A DNA stretch of 64,000 bases. Origin: Falsiroseomonas algicola. GTDB lineage: Bacteria > Pseudomonadota > Alphaproteobacteria > Acetobacterales > Acetobacteraceae. This document shows positions 17,575 through 24,818 of this stretch, piece by piece; the first letter of the stretch is position 1, and each line of letters begins with the position of its first letter. The DNA lies in NCBI RefSeq assembly GCF_011040385.1, contig NZ_JAAIKB010000022.1, positions 1 through 64,000 of the forward strand, written 5' to 3'. A program made the position numbers and the translations under genes. The notes below the pieces were generated by a model. The model searched no databases. It had not been told where the DNA came from and saw nothing but the letters and a program-made list of their open reading frames with translations.

Positions 17575-17900
17575 GGCGGTTACCCATCGGAATGGCCGCC
17601 AATGTGCCAAGACAGCCAAGATTCGTCATGCTGGACTCTGCCGGGCCTTGCCAGAATTATTTGTAGAGACTCTTGTAGAGGGCGGATAGAGTCCAGGGGA
17701 TAATCACCTAAGCCATTCTCTTATAAGGAAAAACCTGCCACCGGCACTTCCTGATAAAGTCCAGTTTTCTCCCGACAAAGATCAGGTTCGCTACGGCAGT
17801 AGACCTGGGGAATTCGGCTACCAGCGACACCAGAGCGGCGAACGACTCGCATGAGTTTCCCGCAAGAGTCCAGTCGCTTGCCGCGGTCGCTGGGCTGGGT
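17575..17900. other. Candidate replication origin with iterons
   Basis: This 326-bp gap upstream of repA holds no gene and is AT-richer than its surroundings. It contains TGGACTYTNNCGGG-family sites at 17632-17645 (+), 17682-17695 (-, degenerate), 17750-17763 (-), 17771-17784 (-, degenerate) and 17859-17872 (-). TTGTAGAG occurs twice (17661, 17673). The AT-rich stretch 17650-17740 could be the melting region. The repA promoter must lie here. Confidence 0.75.
17632..17872. repeat. Iteron array upstream of repA (five copies, mostly inverted)
   Basis: The copies read TGGACTCTGCCGGG (17632, +), TGGACTCTATCCGC (17682-17695, -), TGGACTTTATCAGG (17750-17763, -), TGATCTTTGTCGGG (17771-17784, -) and TGGACTCTTGCGGG (17859-17872, -). 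Orientation is opposite to the downstream array except for the first copy. Confidence 0.8.
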
Positions 17901-18452
17901 TCAGAGGGACCCATATCGATCGCTCAACCAGCTTGACGCACGTATGCGGGGGATGCGTCGGCCGCTTGGACCGGAAAGCATGCTAATCACACCACGCGTC
18001 TCCTCCGGCCCGATGCTGACGTGGATGGGCCGGTCCGGCCCATAGAAGTAGAGCCTGTCGAAAGGGAGCTTGGCGACGATCCAGGCGGCGACAACCCCTG
18101 AACAAACCCCCGGGACCCTGAAGTCGGCCGCTTGGCCCAGCCTCCGGCAGATTGGCTGCCCATCGGCCCGAATTTCGTGCCCAGCATGCTGGTCAAGGGA
18201 GGGGGCGATTCGATTCGGCACGTGCCGAGTAAGTTCCCGCGAGGCGAAGCCATAGGTTATCTCGATCGGCCCAAACTTGTTGACAACCGGATCAAGCACC
18301 TCGCCGGCCAGCTGCTGAAGCGCGGCCACGGTGCTGGGCTGCTCTGGGAGGTTCGGTACCCGCACTCGGCGCCAAGTCTCGCCGGCTTCGATCAGGTCGC
18401 GGAATCGCACGTGCCGCCCGCACTGCCGGTCGAGATCGCCGGCCGTCAGCAC
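17901..18452 (-). CDS. Peptidase M15-like (D-Ala-D-Ala carboxypeptidase fold) protein
   Basis: 183 residues, GTG start overlapping the stop of the methyltransferase pseudogene. Residues about 65-150 carry ITYGFASRELTRHV, DQHAGHEI, RRLGQAADFRVPG and LYFYGPDRPIHVSIGP. The spaced His, Asp and His (QHAG, AADF, IHVS) recall the zinc ligands of the M15/Hedgehog fold. The gene is cotranscribed with the phosphorothioation-associated methyltransferase and is likely its partner. The insertion in that upstream gene should reduce its expression. The substrate is unknown, and the peptidase assignment is tentative. Confidence 0.6.
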   Translation of the reverse strand: MLTAGDLDRQCGRHVRFRDLIEAGETWRRVRVPNLPEQPSTVAALQQLAGEVLDPVVNKFGPIEITYGFASRELTRHVPNRIAPSLDQHAGHEIRADGQPICRRLGQAADFRVPGVCSGVVAAWIVAKLPFDRLYFYGPDRPIHVSIGPEETRGVISMLSGPSGRRIPRIRASSWLSDRYGSL

Positions 18453-19216
18453 CGCTTCCCCGCGGCCCCGCTCCGGCCCGCCACGATGCCTGCCTCGACG
18501 AGGCGGCGCGTGAGTAGGCGCAGGCCGGGGCCGAGCCCAGGCTGCGCGAACACGCCGCGGGCCCGGAGGCCGTCGTCGAACCGCTCCTGCCGTTCCCGCC
18601 CGCCCATGTCGGTCGGCATCAGGCTTGCTTTACCGAGCAGGACCCGCCGTCCGTCCGCAGTGTCCACCGGGACCTCCGACACGCGTCGCCGGCGGAGGTC
18701 GACCACGGTGCGGCGCGCGAGCGTGGGCAGCGCCCGCTCCTCGAAGCCGTCGAATGCGAGGTAGCTCACGCGATTCCCGGAGCCGTGAACCTTCACGAGG
18801 TCGGCGTCTGCCGGAAGCGGCTCCAGCCGCTCCGCGCAGCCGAGGAGGATCCGCAGCGGCACGGGCTGCGCCTCCGAGAGAGCCACGTGGAACGTGTAGT
18901 CGCCGTCGCTGTGGTCGAGGATCCCGTCGCCCCTCGCTGCGCCGGCGGTGGCCGCCGCTGCCGTCAGCGCCTGGTCGCCCACGGCGAGCAGTGCCGCCTC
19001 CGCCCGCTCGAGCGCGGCCTTGTGGCTCCCGAAAAAGGCGCGGATGTCGCGCTGGACGGCAAGGGGGAGCGACCCCACCGAAGCCCTCCGCTCGAAGAGG
19101 TTGAGCGCGAGGTAGACGAGCATGTCCTCGGAGCGGCGCTCCGCCGCACGCGCCAGCTCAAACTGTTTCTCCGGATGCGGGAGGGCGGCAAAGGCCCGGC
19201 GAGGCGAACCGAGGCC
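18446..19216 (-). pseudogene. Phosphorothioation-associated methyltransferase, 3' half (split by IS66)
   Basis: C-terminal about 255 codons of the gene whose 5' half lies at 22787-24045. Residues here include LVYLALNLFERRASVG, then RVSYLAFDGFEERALPTLA and TVVDLRRRRVSEVPV, and the KASLMPTDMGGRERQERFDDGLRARG tail. The frame from 19208 downwards continues exactly from 22787 when the mobile element and one copy of its 8-bp duplication (CCGAGGCC) are removed. The joined gene from 24045 to 18446 is 2022 bases, divisible by three. Without the insertion it would overlap the M15-like gene by 7 bases. Confidence 0.9.
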
Positions 19217-19298
19217 GTAAGCGTCCTCCCTCGACTGCCATGCGGCACGTGATGCTGGTCGGCTGACCTACGCGGCTGGTGGGCGGCGCGGATGTCGG

Positions 19299-19748
19299 TT
19301 GTCGCCCTTACGCGTAGGGGTATGGGCGTTGCCGGACGGTCAGCGTGGCCAGGTGATCAGCGTGGTGCAGCGGCGACGCCGCTGGACGACGGAGCAGAAG
19401 CTGGCGCTGGTTGAGGAGGCGATGCGCCCCGGCTCTTCGGTGGCGGGCGTCGCCGACCGCCGTGGCGTGAGCCGGAGCCTTCTCTTCGAGTGGCGGCGAC
19501 AGGCTCGCGAAGGAACGATGCCGGGCCTGGTCCGGACGGAGCCGGAGGTCCCGCCCACTCTGGTGCCGGTTCGCGTCGTCGAGGATCCGCCGCCGCAGCC
19601 GAAGGCTCCCGCCTCGTCACGTCCTGAACGACCTGCGCGGTCCGGCGCGACGATCGAACTGGTGCTGCGGAACGGGCGCGTGCTGCGCGTCTCGGAAGCG
19701 ATCGCGCCGGAGGTGCTGGGACGGCTGGCGGCGGCGCTGGACGGCTGA
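19299..19748 (+). CDS. tnpA: IS66 accessory protein TnpA (HTH), copy B
   Basis: 149 residues, nearly identical to copy A. HTH blocks TTEQKLALVEEAM and GVSRSLLFEWRRQ are present, and the protein ends in LGRLAAALDG. It overlaps tnpB by one base (TGATG). It lies 82 bp inside the left end. The annotated start may be upstream of the real one near VISVVQRRRRW. Confidence 0.92.
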   Translation: MSPLRVGVWALPDGQRGQVISVVQRRRRWTTEQKLALVEEAMRPGSSVAGVADRRGVSRSLLFEWRRQAREGTMPGLVRTEPEVPPTLVPVRVVEDPPPQPKAPASSRPERPARSGATIELVLRNGRVLRVSEAIAPEVLGRLAAALDG

Positions 19749-20098
19749 TGCTGGCGCTGCATGCTGGGATGCGCGTACACCTCGCGCTTGGCGCGACGGA
19801 CATGCGCAAGGGCTTCGACGGGCTGGCCGCGCAGGTGCAGACGGTGCTGAGGGCCGATCCTTTCTCCGGCCATCTGTTCCTGTTCCGCGGCAGGCGCGGC
19901 GATCTCCTGAAGGCGCTGTGGTGGGATGGCCAGGGCCTGGTGCTGCTGGCCAAGCGGCTCGAGAAGGGTCGGTTCATCTGGCCGACGATCGCGCGCGAGG
20001 GCGTGGTGACGCTGACGACGGCGCAGTTGGCGATGCTGCTGGAGGGGCTGGACTGGCGCACGCCGACGCCGAGCTGGAAGCCCGAGATCGCGGTGTAG
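19748..20098 (+). CDS. tnpB: IS66 accessory protein TnpB, copy B
   Basis: 116 residues with the same TnpB blocks as copy A (LALGATDMRKGFDGLAAQ, FRGRRGDLLKALWWDGQG, EKGRFIWPTIAREGVV). Only scattered substitutions separate the copies (for example KRGD to RRGD), so both inserted relatively recently or have been homogenised. Confidence 0.95.
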   Translation: MLALHAGMRVHLALGATDMRKGFDGLAAQVQTVLRADPFSGHLFLFRGRRGDLLKALWWDGQGLVLLAKRLEKGRFIWPTIAREGVVTLTTAQLAMLLEGLDWRTPTPSWKPEIAV

Positions 20099-20138
20099 CC
20101 TCTTGCGCCGACGCGGCGGCGTCTGTGACGATTCCGGC

Positions 20139-21731
20139 GTGACGCCGCACGCCGACAGCGCATTGCCCGAGGATCCCGCCGCGCTGGTGGCGATGATCGC
20201 GGCGCTGCGCGGAGAGCTAACCGAGGAGCGCGCCGCGCGCCGTGCTGCGGAACTCGGCCTGCAGGCCAAGACGCTGGAGGCGGAGCGGCTGCGGGTGCAG
20301 ATCGCGCGCCTCCGGCACGAGCGGTTCGGGCGATCGTCGGAGCGGCTGACGGGCGAGGTCGAACAGCTCGAACTGCGGCTCGACGAGGTGCTGGCCGGTA
20401 TCGCCGCGTCGGGTGGCGCGGACGACACCGAGGACGAGGCGGCCAGCGCCAAGGCGCCGGAGGATAAGACGCGGCGCCGCGGCCGCAAGCCGCTGCCGGA
20501 CAGCCTGCCGCGGCGGGATGTCGAGCACCTGCCCGCCGAAGGTTGCACCTGCCGCGCCTGCGGCGGCGCGCTGCGCAAGGTGGGCGAGGACATCACCGAG
20601 ATCCTGGAGTATCGCCCCGGCCGGTTCGAGGTGGTGCGCCATATCCGGCCTGCGTTCTCCTGCCGGACCTGCGAGGCGATGACGCAGGCGCCGATGCCAT
20701 CGCTGCCGATCGAGCGCGGCAGGCCGGGGGCCGGGCTGCTCGCCCATGTGTTGGTCTCGAAATACTGCGACCATCTCCCGCTCTACAGGCAGTCGGAGAT
20801 CTACGCCCGCGATGGCCTGGATCTGCCAAGGGGGCTGCTCGCGGGCTGGGTCGGCAAGTCGGCGACGCTAGCCGAGCCCATGGCCGCGTACATCGGCCGC
20901 CACGCCCTGGCCGGGCCGCGGGTGCACGCGGACGACACGCCGATGCCGATGCTCTCGCCCGGCCGCGGCAGGACACAGGCGGCGCGGTTCTGGGCCTATC
21001 TCCGCGACGACCGACCATTCGGCGGGCGCGATCCGCCCGCGGTGTTCTACGAGTTCACGCCGGACCGGAAGGGCGAGCACCCGCAGCGGCGCCTGCACGA
21101 CTTCGCGGGCATCCTGCAGGCCGACGCCTACGCTGGGTTCAACGCGCTCTACGAAAGCGGCCGCGTGGTCGAGGCGGCGTGCTGGACGCATGCGCGGCGC
21201 TACTTCCACGATGAACTGCTGGCCAATGGCAGCCTGATCGCGCGCGAGGCGATCGGGCGCATGCAGCCGCTGTTCGCCATCGAGTCTGAGATACACGGCC
21301 AGCCACCGGAGGCGCGCCTCGCCGCCCGCCTCGCCCGCTCGGCGCCGGTGATGGCCGACCTGCACGCCTGGCTCGAGGCAACGCTGCGCCGGATCTCCGG
21401 CAAGTCGGACCTGGCGAAGGCCATCCGCTACACGCTGGCGCAGTGGGGTGCGCTGACGACGGTGCTCCGCGACGGCCGCGCCTGCCTGCACAACAACGCC
21501 GCCGAGCGGCGGATGCGCCCGCTCGCGCTGGGCCGGAAGAACTACCTGTTCGCCGGGTCGATCGAGGGCGGCAGGCGCGCGGCGATCATCTACACCCTGG
21601 TCGGCACCGCGGAGCTGAATGGCTGGGATCCGCAGGCCTACCTGCGCGTGCTCCTGGACCGCATCGCCGATCACCCGATCAACCGCATCGGCGAACTCGC
21701 ACCCTGGAACCTGCGGCCCGACACAGCCTGA
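20139..21731 (+). CDS. tnpC: IS66 transposase TnpC, copy B
   Basis: 530 residues from the GTG at 20139, the same length as copy A. The coiled coil, CTCRACGGALRKVGEDI zinc-ribbon, HADDTPMPML and CLHNNAAERRMRPLALGRKN blocks are intact. It differs from copy A at dispersed positions and at the last residues. The protein should act on the ends of both elements. The 3' end of the gene is duplicated in miniature near 22713-22760, where the codons for the GEFAPWNLQPDTA-like tail recur. Confidence 0.96.
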   Translation: MTPHADSALPEDPAALVAMIAALRGELTEERAARRAAELGLQAKTLEAERLRVQIARLRHERFGRSSERLTGEVEQLELRLDEVLAGIAASGGADDTEDEAASAKAPEDKTRRRGRKPLPDSLPRRDVEHLPAEGCTCRACGGALRKVGEDITEILEYRPGRFEVVRHIRPAFSCRTCEAMTQAPMPSLPIERGRPGAGLLAHVLVSKYCDHLPLYRQSEIYARDGLDLPRGLLAGWVGKSATLAEPMAAYIGRHALAGPRVHADDTPMPMLSPGRGRTQAARFWAYLRDDRPFGGRDPPAVFYEFTPDRKGEHPQRRLHDFAGILQADAYAGFNALYESGRVVEAACWTHARRYFHDELLANGSLIAREAIGRMQPLFAIESEIHGQPPEARLAARLARSAPVMADLHAWLEATLRRISGKSDLAKAIRYTLAQWGALTTVLRDGRACLHNNAAERRMRPLALGRKNYLFAGSIEGGRRAAIIYTLVGTAELNGWDPQAYLRVLLDRIADHPINRIGELAPWNLRPDTA

Positions 21732-21775
21732 CCACCGTCAAGCCGCCGACGCCGTAGTCGGTATTGCACGCTTAT
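21688..21775. repeat. Internal, degenerate IS66 right end
   Basis: The stretch from the last tnpC codons to GCACGCTTAT resembles the true right end at 22713-22786 (shared CGCACCCTGGAACCT and CCCGACACAGCCTGA blocks). Its outermost base is changed (GCTTAT instead of GCTTAC), which may explain why the outer end is the one used. Confidence 0.75.
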
Positions 21776-21931
21776 CCCATCCCCAAGCTGACGGTGGCGC
21801 AGTGGGAGTCGCTGTCGATCGAGTTCGAGGGACGCCGCTACGGCTGCTGAGGGGCAAGGATCGGGCCGGACACCACCGCCACGCCCGAAGGTCAGCCCCC
21901 CAATTTCTTCTTGGGATGACCCAAAATCCGC

Positions 21932-21961
21932 TTGACCCATCCCAAAAACAGCGCGCATAAG
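21932..21961 (+). promoter_or_regulatory. Possible promoter of the IS66 passenger gene
   Basis: TTGACC (21932-21937) and CATAAG (21956-21961) with 18-bp spacing resemble a sigma70 promoter. An inverted repeat TTGGGATG (21911-21918) / CATCCCAA (21938-21945) overlaps it and could be an operator. Confidence 0.35.
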
Positions 21962-22023
21962 GTTTGAGGCCGCCAGCTGCAACTGACGGCCTCGCACAAC
22001 CCTAACAAGGAAGGATCGAAGAC

Positions 22024-22497
22024 GTGTGGATCGTCTTTGACATGGCGGAACTTAGCCAAAAGAAGCCCGCAACACTACAGGATCTGTTCGGCGGCACGCC
22101 GCTACAGTTCATCGTCCCGACCACGCCGGGCGGAGTGCAAATCATACCAAATCAGCCTCCAGGGTTCGACTGGGTGGACGTCGTGGATCTCACCCTGCCG
22201 CAAGTGCGAGAGTTCGCGGAAGGGTGCCACGCGGAGACGGTCGCGGGGCTCAGGGTGTTCGCCGAGGAAGGGCCGATCATCAGGGCCAGCAAGCTCAACG
22301 CCGCTGGAATCGCCAACTACCGGCACTTCCAGGGCCGAGTGACCAAGAGGACGCGGACGATCACGAAAAACCGGCACGCCTTCCTCTTGGGCTGGGATGA
22401 CTGGTCCACCGCGGAGAATCAGGCCGCCGGCTGTGGGCACTACGGGGTGACTGCGGCCACCCACAAGTCTCTCCGCGAGTTCTTCGGACTGGACTGA
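22024..22497 (+). CDS. Passenger gene within IS66 copy B, unknown function
   Basis: 157 residues from GTG at 22024, preceded by AAGGAAGGA. An ATG at 22042 is an alternative start. No domain was recognised. The protein is soluble and mixed alpha/beta: LTLPQVREFAEGCHAETVAG, then IRASKLNAAGIANYRHFQGR, a basic stretch TKRTRTITKNRH and HKSLREFFGLD. The basic stretch hints at nucleic-acid binding. It has its own candidate promoter and a strong hairpin behind it, so it is a self-contained cassette moved by IS66. Base usage is less GC-rich than the flanking transposase. Confidence 0.75.
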   Translation: MWIVFDMAELSQKKPATLQDLFGGTPLQFIVPTTPGGVQIIPNQPPGFDWVDVVDLTLPQVREFAEGCHAETVAGLRVFAEEGPIIRASKLNAAGIANYRHFQGRVTKRTRTITKNRHAFLLGWDDWSTAENQAAGCGHYGVTAATHKSLREFFGLD

Positions 22498-22505
22498 CCT
22501 ACCTC

Positions 22506-22528
22506 GGGGGCGTGCGACGCACGCCCCC
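22506..22528 (+). terminator. Hairpin downstream of the passenger gene
   Basis: GGGGGCGTGC and GCACGCCCCC form a perfect 10-bp stem over a 3-base loop, 8 bp after the passenger stop. There is no T-run, so it is terminator-like rather than a textbook terminator. Confidence 0.5.
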
Positions 22529-22712
22529 ACTGGCCTCTCGCCGCAGCGGCGCCGTTTTCAGGGCGTGTCCAGACGCCCTCCCCGCCACGCAACCCTCTGA
22601 CCCGCAACGCTGCGCTCGCTGATGGCATATCGGCTGGCCCTTCGCGCTGGCTCGACGCCGCGTACGTCGGCGATCCGCCGCGACACCATGACGCCGTTGG
22701 CGCGGACGACCC

Positions 22713-22786
22713 TCGGCGAATTCGCACCCTGGAACCTACAGCCCGACACAGCCTGATCGACGCCGTAGCCGCCAGTGCACGCTTAC
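22713..22786. repeat. Outer (used) IS66 right end
   Basis: A second copy of the tnpC tail and right terminus, ending GCACGCTTAC at 22786 and followed by the target duplication CCGAGGCC. The 158 bp before it (from 22555) show no gene. Confidence 0.8.
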
Positions 22787-24045
22787 CCGAGGCCCGCGCT
22801 GAGCTCGTCCGCACGCCCGAACTCGTCCGCTTCCGGCAGGCGCCCGAGCTCCAGAGCCGCCGACCAGAAGGCGTCCAAGAGGTCCTGGTGCCGCGCGTAG
22901 GCCGAGGACCGGCCAGCCCTCGCCGAGGCCGGCGGCAGGGGCATCTCGAAGCGGTCATTGGCCGCCAGTGTGGCGCGGCGCTGCCGGCGCGCGAGGAACG
23001 ACTGCTCCTCTTCGTCGGAGCGGAAGACGAAGACGAGCCCCGGCCCGACCGTCACGGGTTCGCGTCCGAGCACCTCGGCCACGTAGGCGCGCAGCTCTGT
23101 CTGGCCGAAGTACTTTTGGAAGGTGCCGCGCGTTGTGAGGAGGCCGTCGGCGTGGTCGCTGCCGCTACCCTTCCTGACTGTCATAACGGCGACTGACAAC
23201 ACACACTTGGCGAGCCCGAAGGCAGCGCGAAGGGTCGCGTTCCGCTCCTCAAGGTCATCGATGACGTTTAGGACAAAGCCGAGGTTGACCACCTCGGATG
23301 GCTCGCGAGGGGCGTCCGGCGCGAAGTGGGGATCCCATCCGACCGCGCGAAGGCCCGCCGCTGCGAGTGCCCGGACGTCGTCACCGCGGCCGCAGCCGTA
23401 GTCCAAAACGGTCGGCGCTCCGTCCAGGAAGCCCCAGCGCGCGAGCGCCTGCATCGGGGCTGACAAACCACTGCGCGAGATCGCAGTTCGATGTCTCTCG
23501 ACGGCCACCGAGCCGGACAAGGCCGCTGCGGTTGGCGGCCGGTCAATACCTCGCTGCACCAGGCGCACTTCATGGCCGTCGACGGACAACCCGAGCGCAG
23601 CGAGGGCGCGGCTTCAGTAGTCCCGCTGTCCAATGAGGTGTGACGGCTGAGCGAAGGCGCCATAGTCTTCGAGTGCCGCAGTGAGGCGAGCAAACCGGAC
23701 GCGCTCGGGATGGCTCGCCGGAAGCAGCAGCTCCTTACGATGCAGGATGGGCGGGTTCTCACGCGTGGAGAAGTCGATCTCCCTCGCGCTCTTCGAAGGA
23801 AGATCGACGAACCACGAGGTTCGCAGCGTTGGGAACGGCTCCTCGAAGAAATTGGGATAGTCGAGAAGCGCAACTTCCGGCCTCTGGAGATTGAAGCGCA
23901 CCACGGTAAAGCCGGTAGAGGCGGGACCCGCAAACGCCACTGCCCCCGCCACCAGCTCTCGGACCGTCTGCGCCTGCAACGCGAGCAGCGAAACGTGAAG
24001 GTACACGCTTTGCCCCACCCGCTTGCCTCCTTCGACGAGGCGCAT
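22787..24045 (-). pseudogene. Phosphorothioation-associated methyltransferase, 5' part with in-frame TGA
   Basis: The ATG at 24045 opens with RLVEGGKRVGQSVYLHV and runs through ENPPILHRKELLLP to IGQRDY, then a TGA at 23614-23616. Translation then continues in the same frame (SRALAALGLSVDGHEVR) into a SAM-binding core, VLDYGCGRGDDVRALA and AVGWDPHFAPDAP, with GTFQKYFGQTELRAY. This is the DNA phosphorothioation-associated putative methyltransferase family. The TGA probably replaces a Trp codon. The gene is cut at 22787 by IS66 copy B. Both defects inactivate it; the family is usually found beside dnd/ssp genes, as here. Its product's target is not established. Confidence 0.9.
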
Positions 24046-24365
24046 CGTTGCCGCATGCCGACCATCGCTCGGAGCGACCCGATCAATGGCCTGATCCGGC
24101 GGCAGCAGCCTCAAGACGAACCCTCCATCAGCGACCTGACCCCGGTCCACCTATGGCCTCACCAGAGAGTGCTGGTGAAAACTGGCTCTTTGAGGCTGCG
24201 CCGGGCAAGCGCCGGCGTCCGCAGCCCCATCGTGGCCTAGCATGGCGGATAGTGGACCACAAACCGGCTTCGGGTGCATGCAAGGGTCTCAGCTTGCAGC
24301 ATTCTTCTGTTGCGTTTGATTCGTTCGCCGCGTAAGCCGAATTGGGGAGGGCTGGGGGCGATTCG
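24046..24365. other. Divergent intergenic region
   Basis: 320 bp between the methyltransferase pseudogene (leftward) and the HTH gene leading into the ssp operon (rightward). The region must hold the promoters of both. I see no clear repeat or palindrome. The pseudogene frame stays open up to 24150, so its true start could lie somewhat further upstream. Confidence 0.4.
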
Positions 24366-24818
24366 ATGGGCTCATTTCCTGCATCTGCGCCAAGGACACG
24401 CTCCGCCTGCGCGGAAGAGGCCGTTGCCGCCCTCCGTCAAGCCGGTGCTGGGCAGCCTAGCCGTACGGTTCGGGTGATAACGGATTTGGTCGACGCGTCG
24501 CCGGTGACCCTGCCTAGAGCCGCCGTGACGGCGCTCATGACTGCCCTCGGTCACCTCAGCCGCGGCGACGACGTGGCCGTACTGCCTCTCCGTCAGGACC
24601 TGTCGTCGCAAGAGGCCGCCGCCTTCCTGATGGTGTCTCGCCCGTTTCTGGTCCGCCTCCTCGACGAGGGGCGCATTCCCCACCGGAAGGTCGGGCGCAA
24701 GCGACGCGTCCTGCTGGAGGATCTCCGCGCCTACCAGCGACAGACCCAGGTAGGGCTCCGCGCGGCAGCCCCTTCCGGCAGCCGCGGTCACCGTCGACGC
24801 GCGGCTGCAGGGGCATGA
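24366..24818 (+). CDS. Excisionase/MerR-like helix-turn-helix protein leading the ssp operon
   Basis: 150 residues from ATG at 24366, with GGGGAGG about 15 bases upstream. Residues about 80-125 read LSSQEAAAFLMVSRPFLVRLLDEGRIPHRKVGRKRRVLLEDLRAYQ in overlapping form: a clear excisionase-type winged HTH as found in the antitoxins of PIN toxin pairs. No PIN gene follows; instead its stop overlaps the sspA ATG (ATGA). The Arg-rich tail is unusual. It is probably a transcriptional regulator of the ssp genes or an orphaned antitoxin. Confidence 0.75.
   Translation: MGSFPASAPRTRSACAEEAVAALRQAGAGQPSRTVRVITDLVDASPVTLPRAAVTALMTALGHLSRGDDVAVLPLRQDLSSQEAAAFLMVSRPFLVRLLDEGRIPHRKVGRKRRVLLEDLRAYQRQTQVGLRAAAPSGSRGHRRRAAAGA

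Larger units (their letters stand above)
19217..22786 (+). mobile_element. IS66-family element, copy B (3570 bp) with a passenger segment
   Basis: The left end GTAAGCGTC is at 19217; the right end GCGTAAGC-complement (ACGCTTAC) ends at 22786. CCGAGGCC flanks the unit at 19209-19216 and 22787-22794, a perfect 8-bp target duplication, so the whole 3570 bp moved as one unit. The transposase genes end at 21731. A first, degenerate right end lies at about 21688-21775, followed by 937 bp of extra DNA with a gene, then a second right end. It is thus about 1 kb longer than copy A. Confidence 0.92.

Noticed and set aside
23268-24086. Alternative minus-strand frame of 272 codons across the methyltransferase stop
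   Set aside because: Ser/Arg-rich shadow; the family motifs lie in the other frame on both sides of the TGA, so this is not a frameshift rescue.
24366-24818. Toxin-antitoxin pair with a PIN toxin
   Set aside because: The HTH gene resembles such antitoxins, but the next gene is a cysteine desulfurase and no PIN-domain acidic residues occur nearby.
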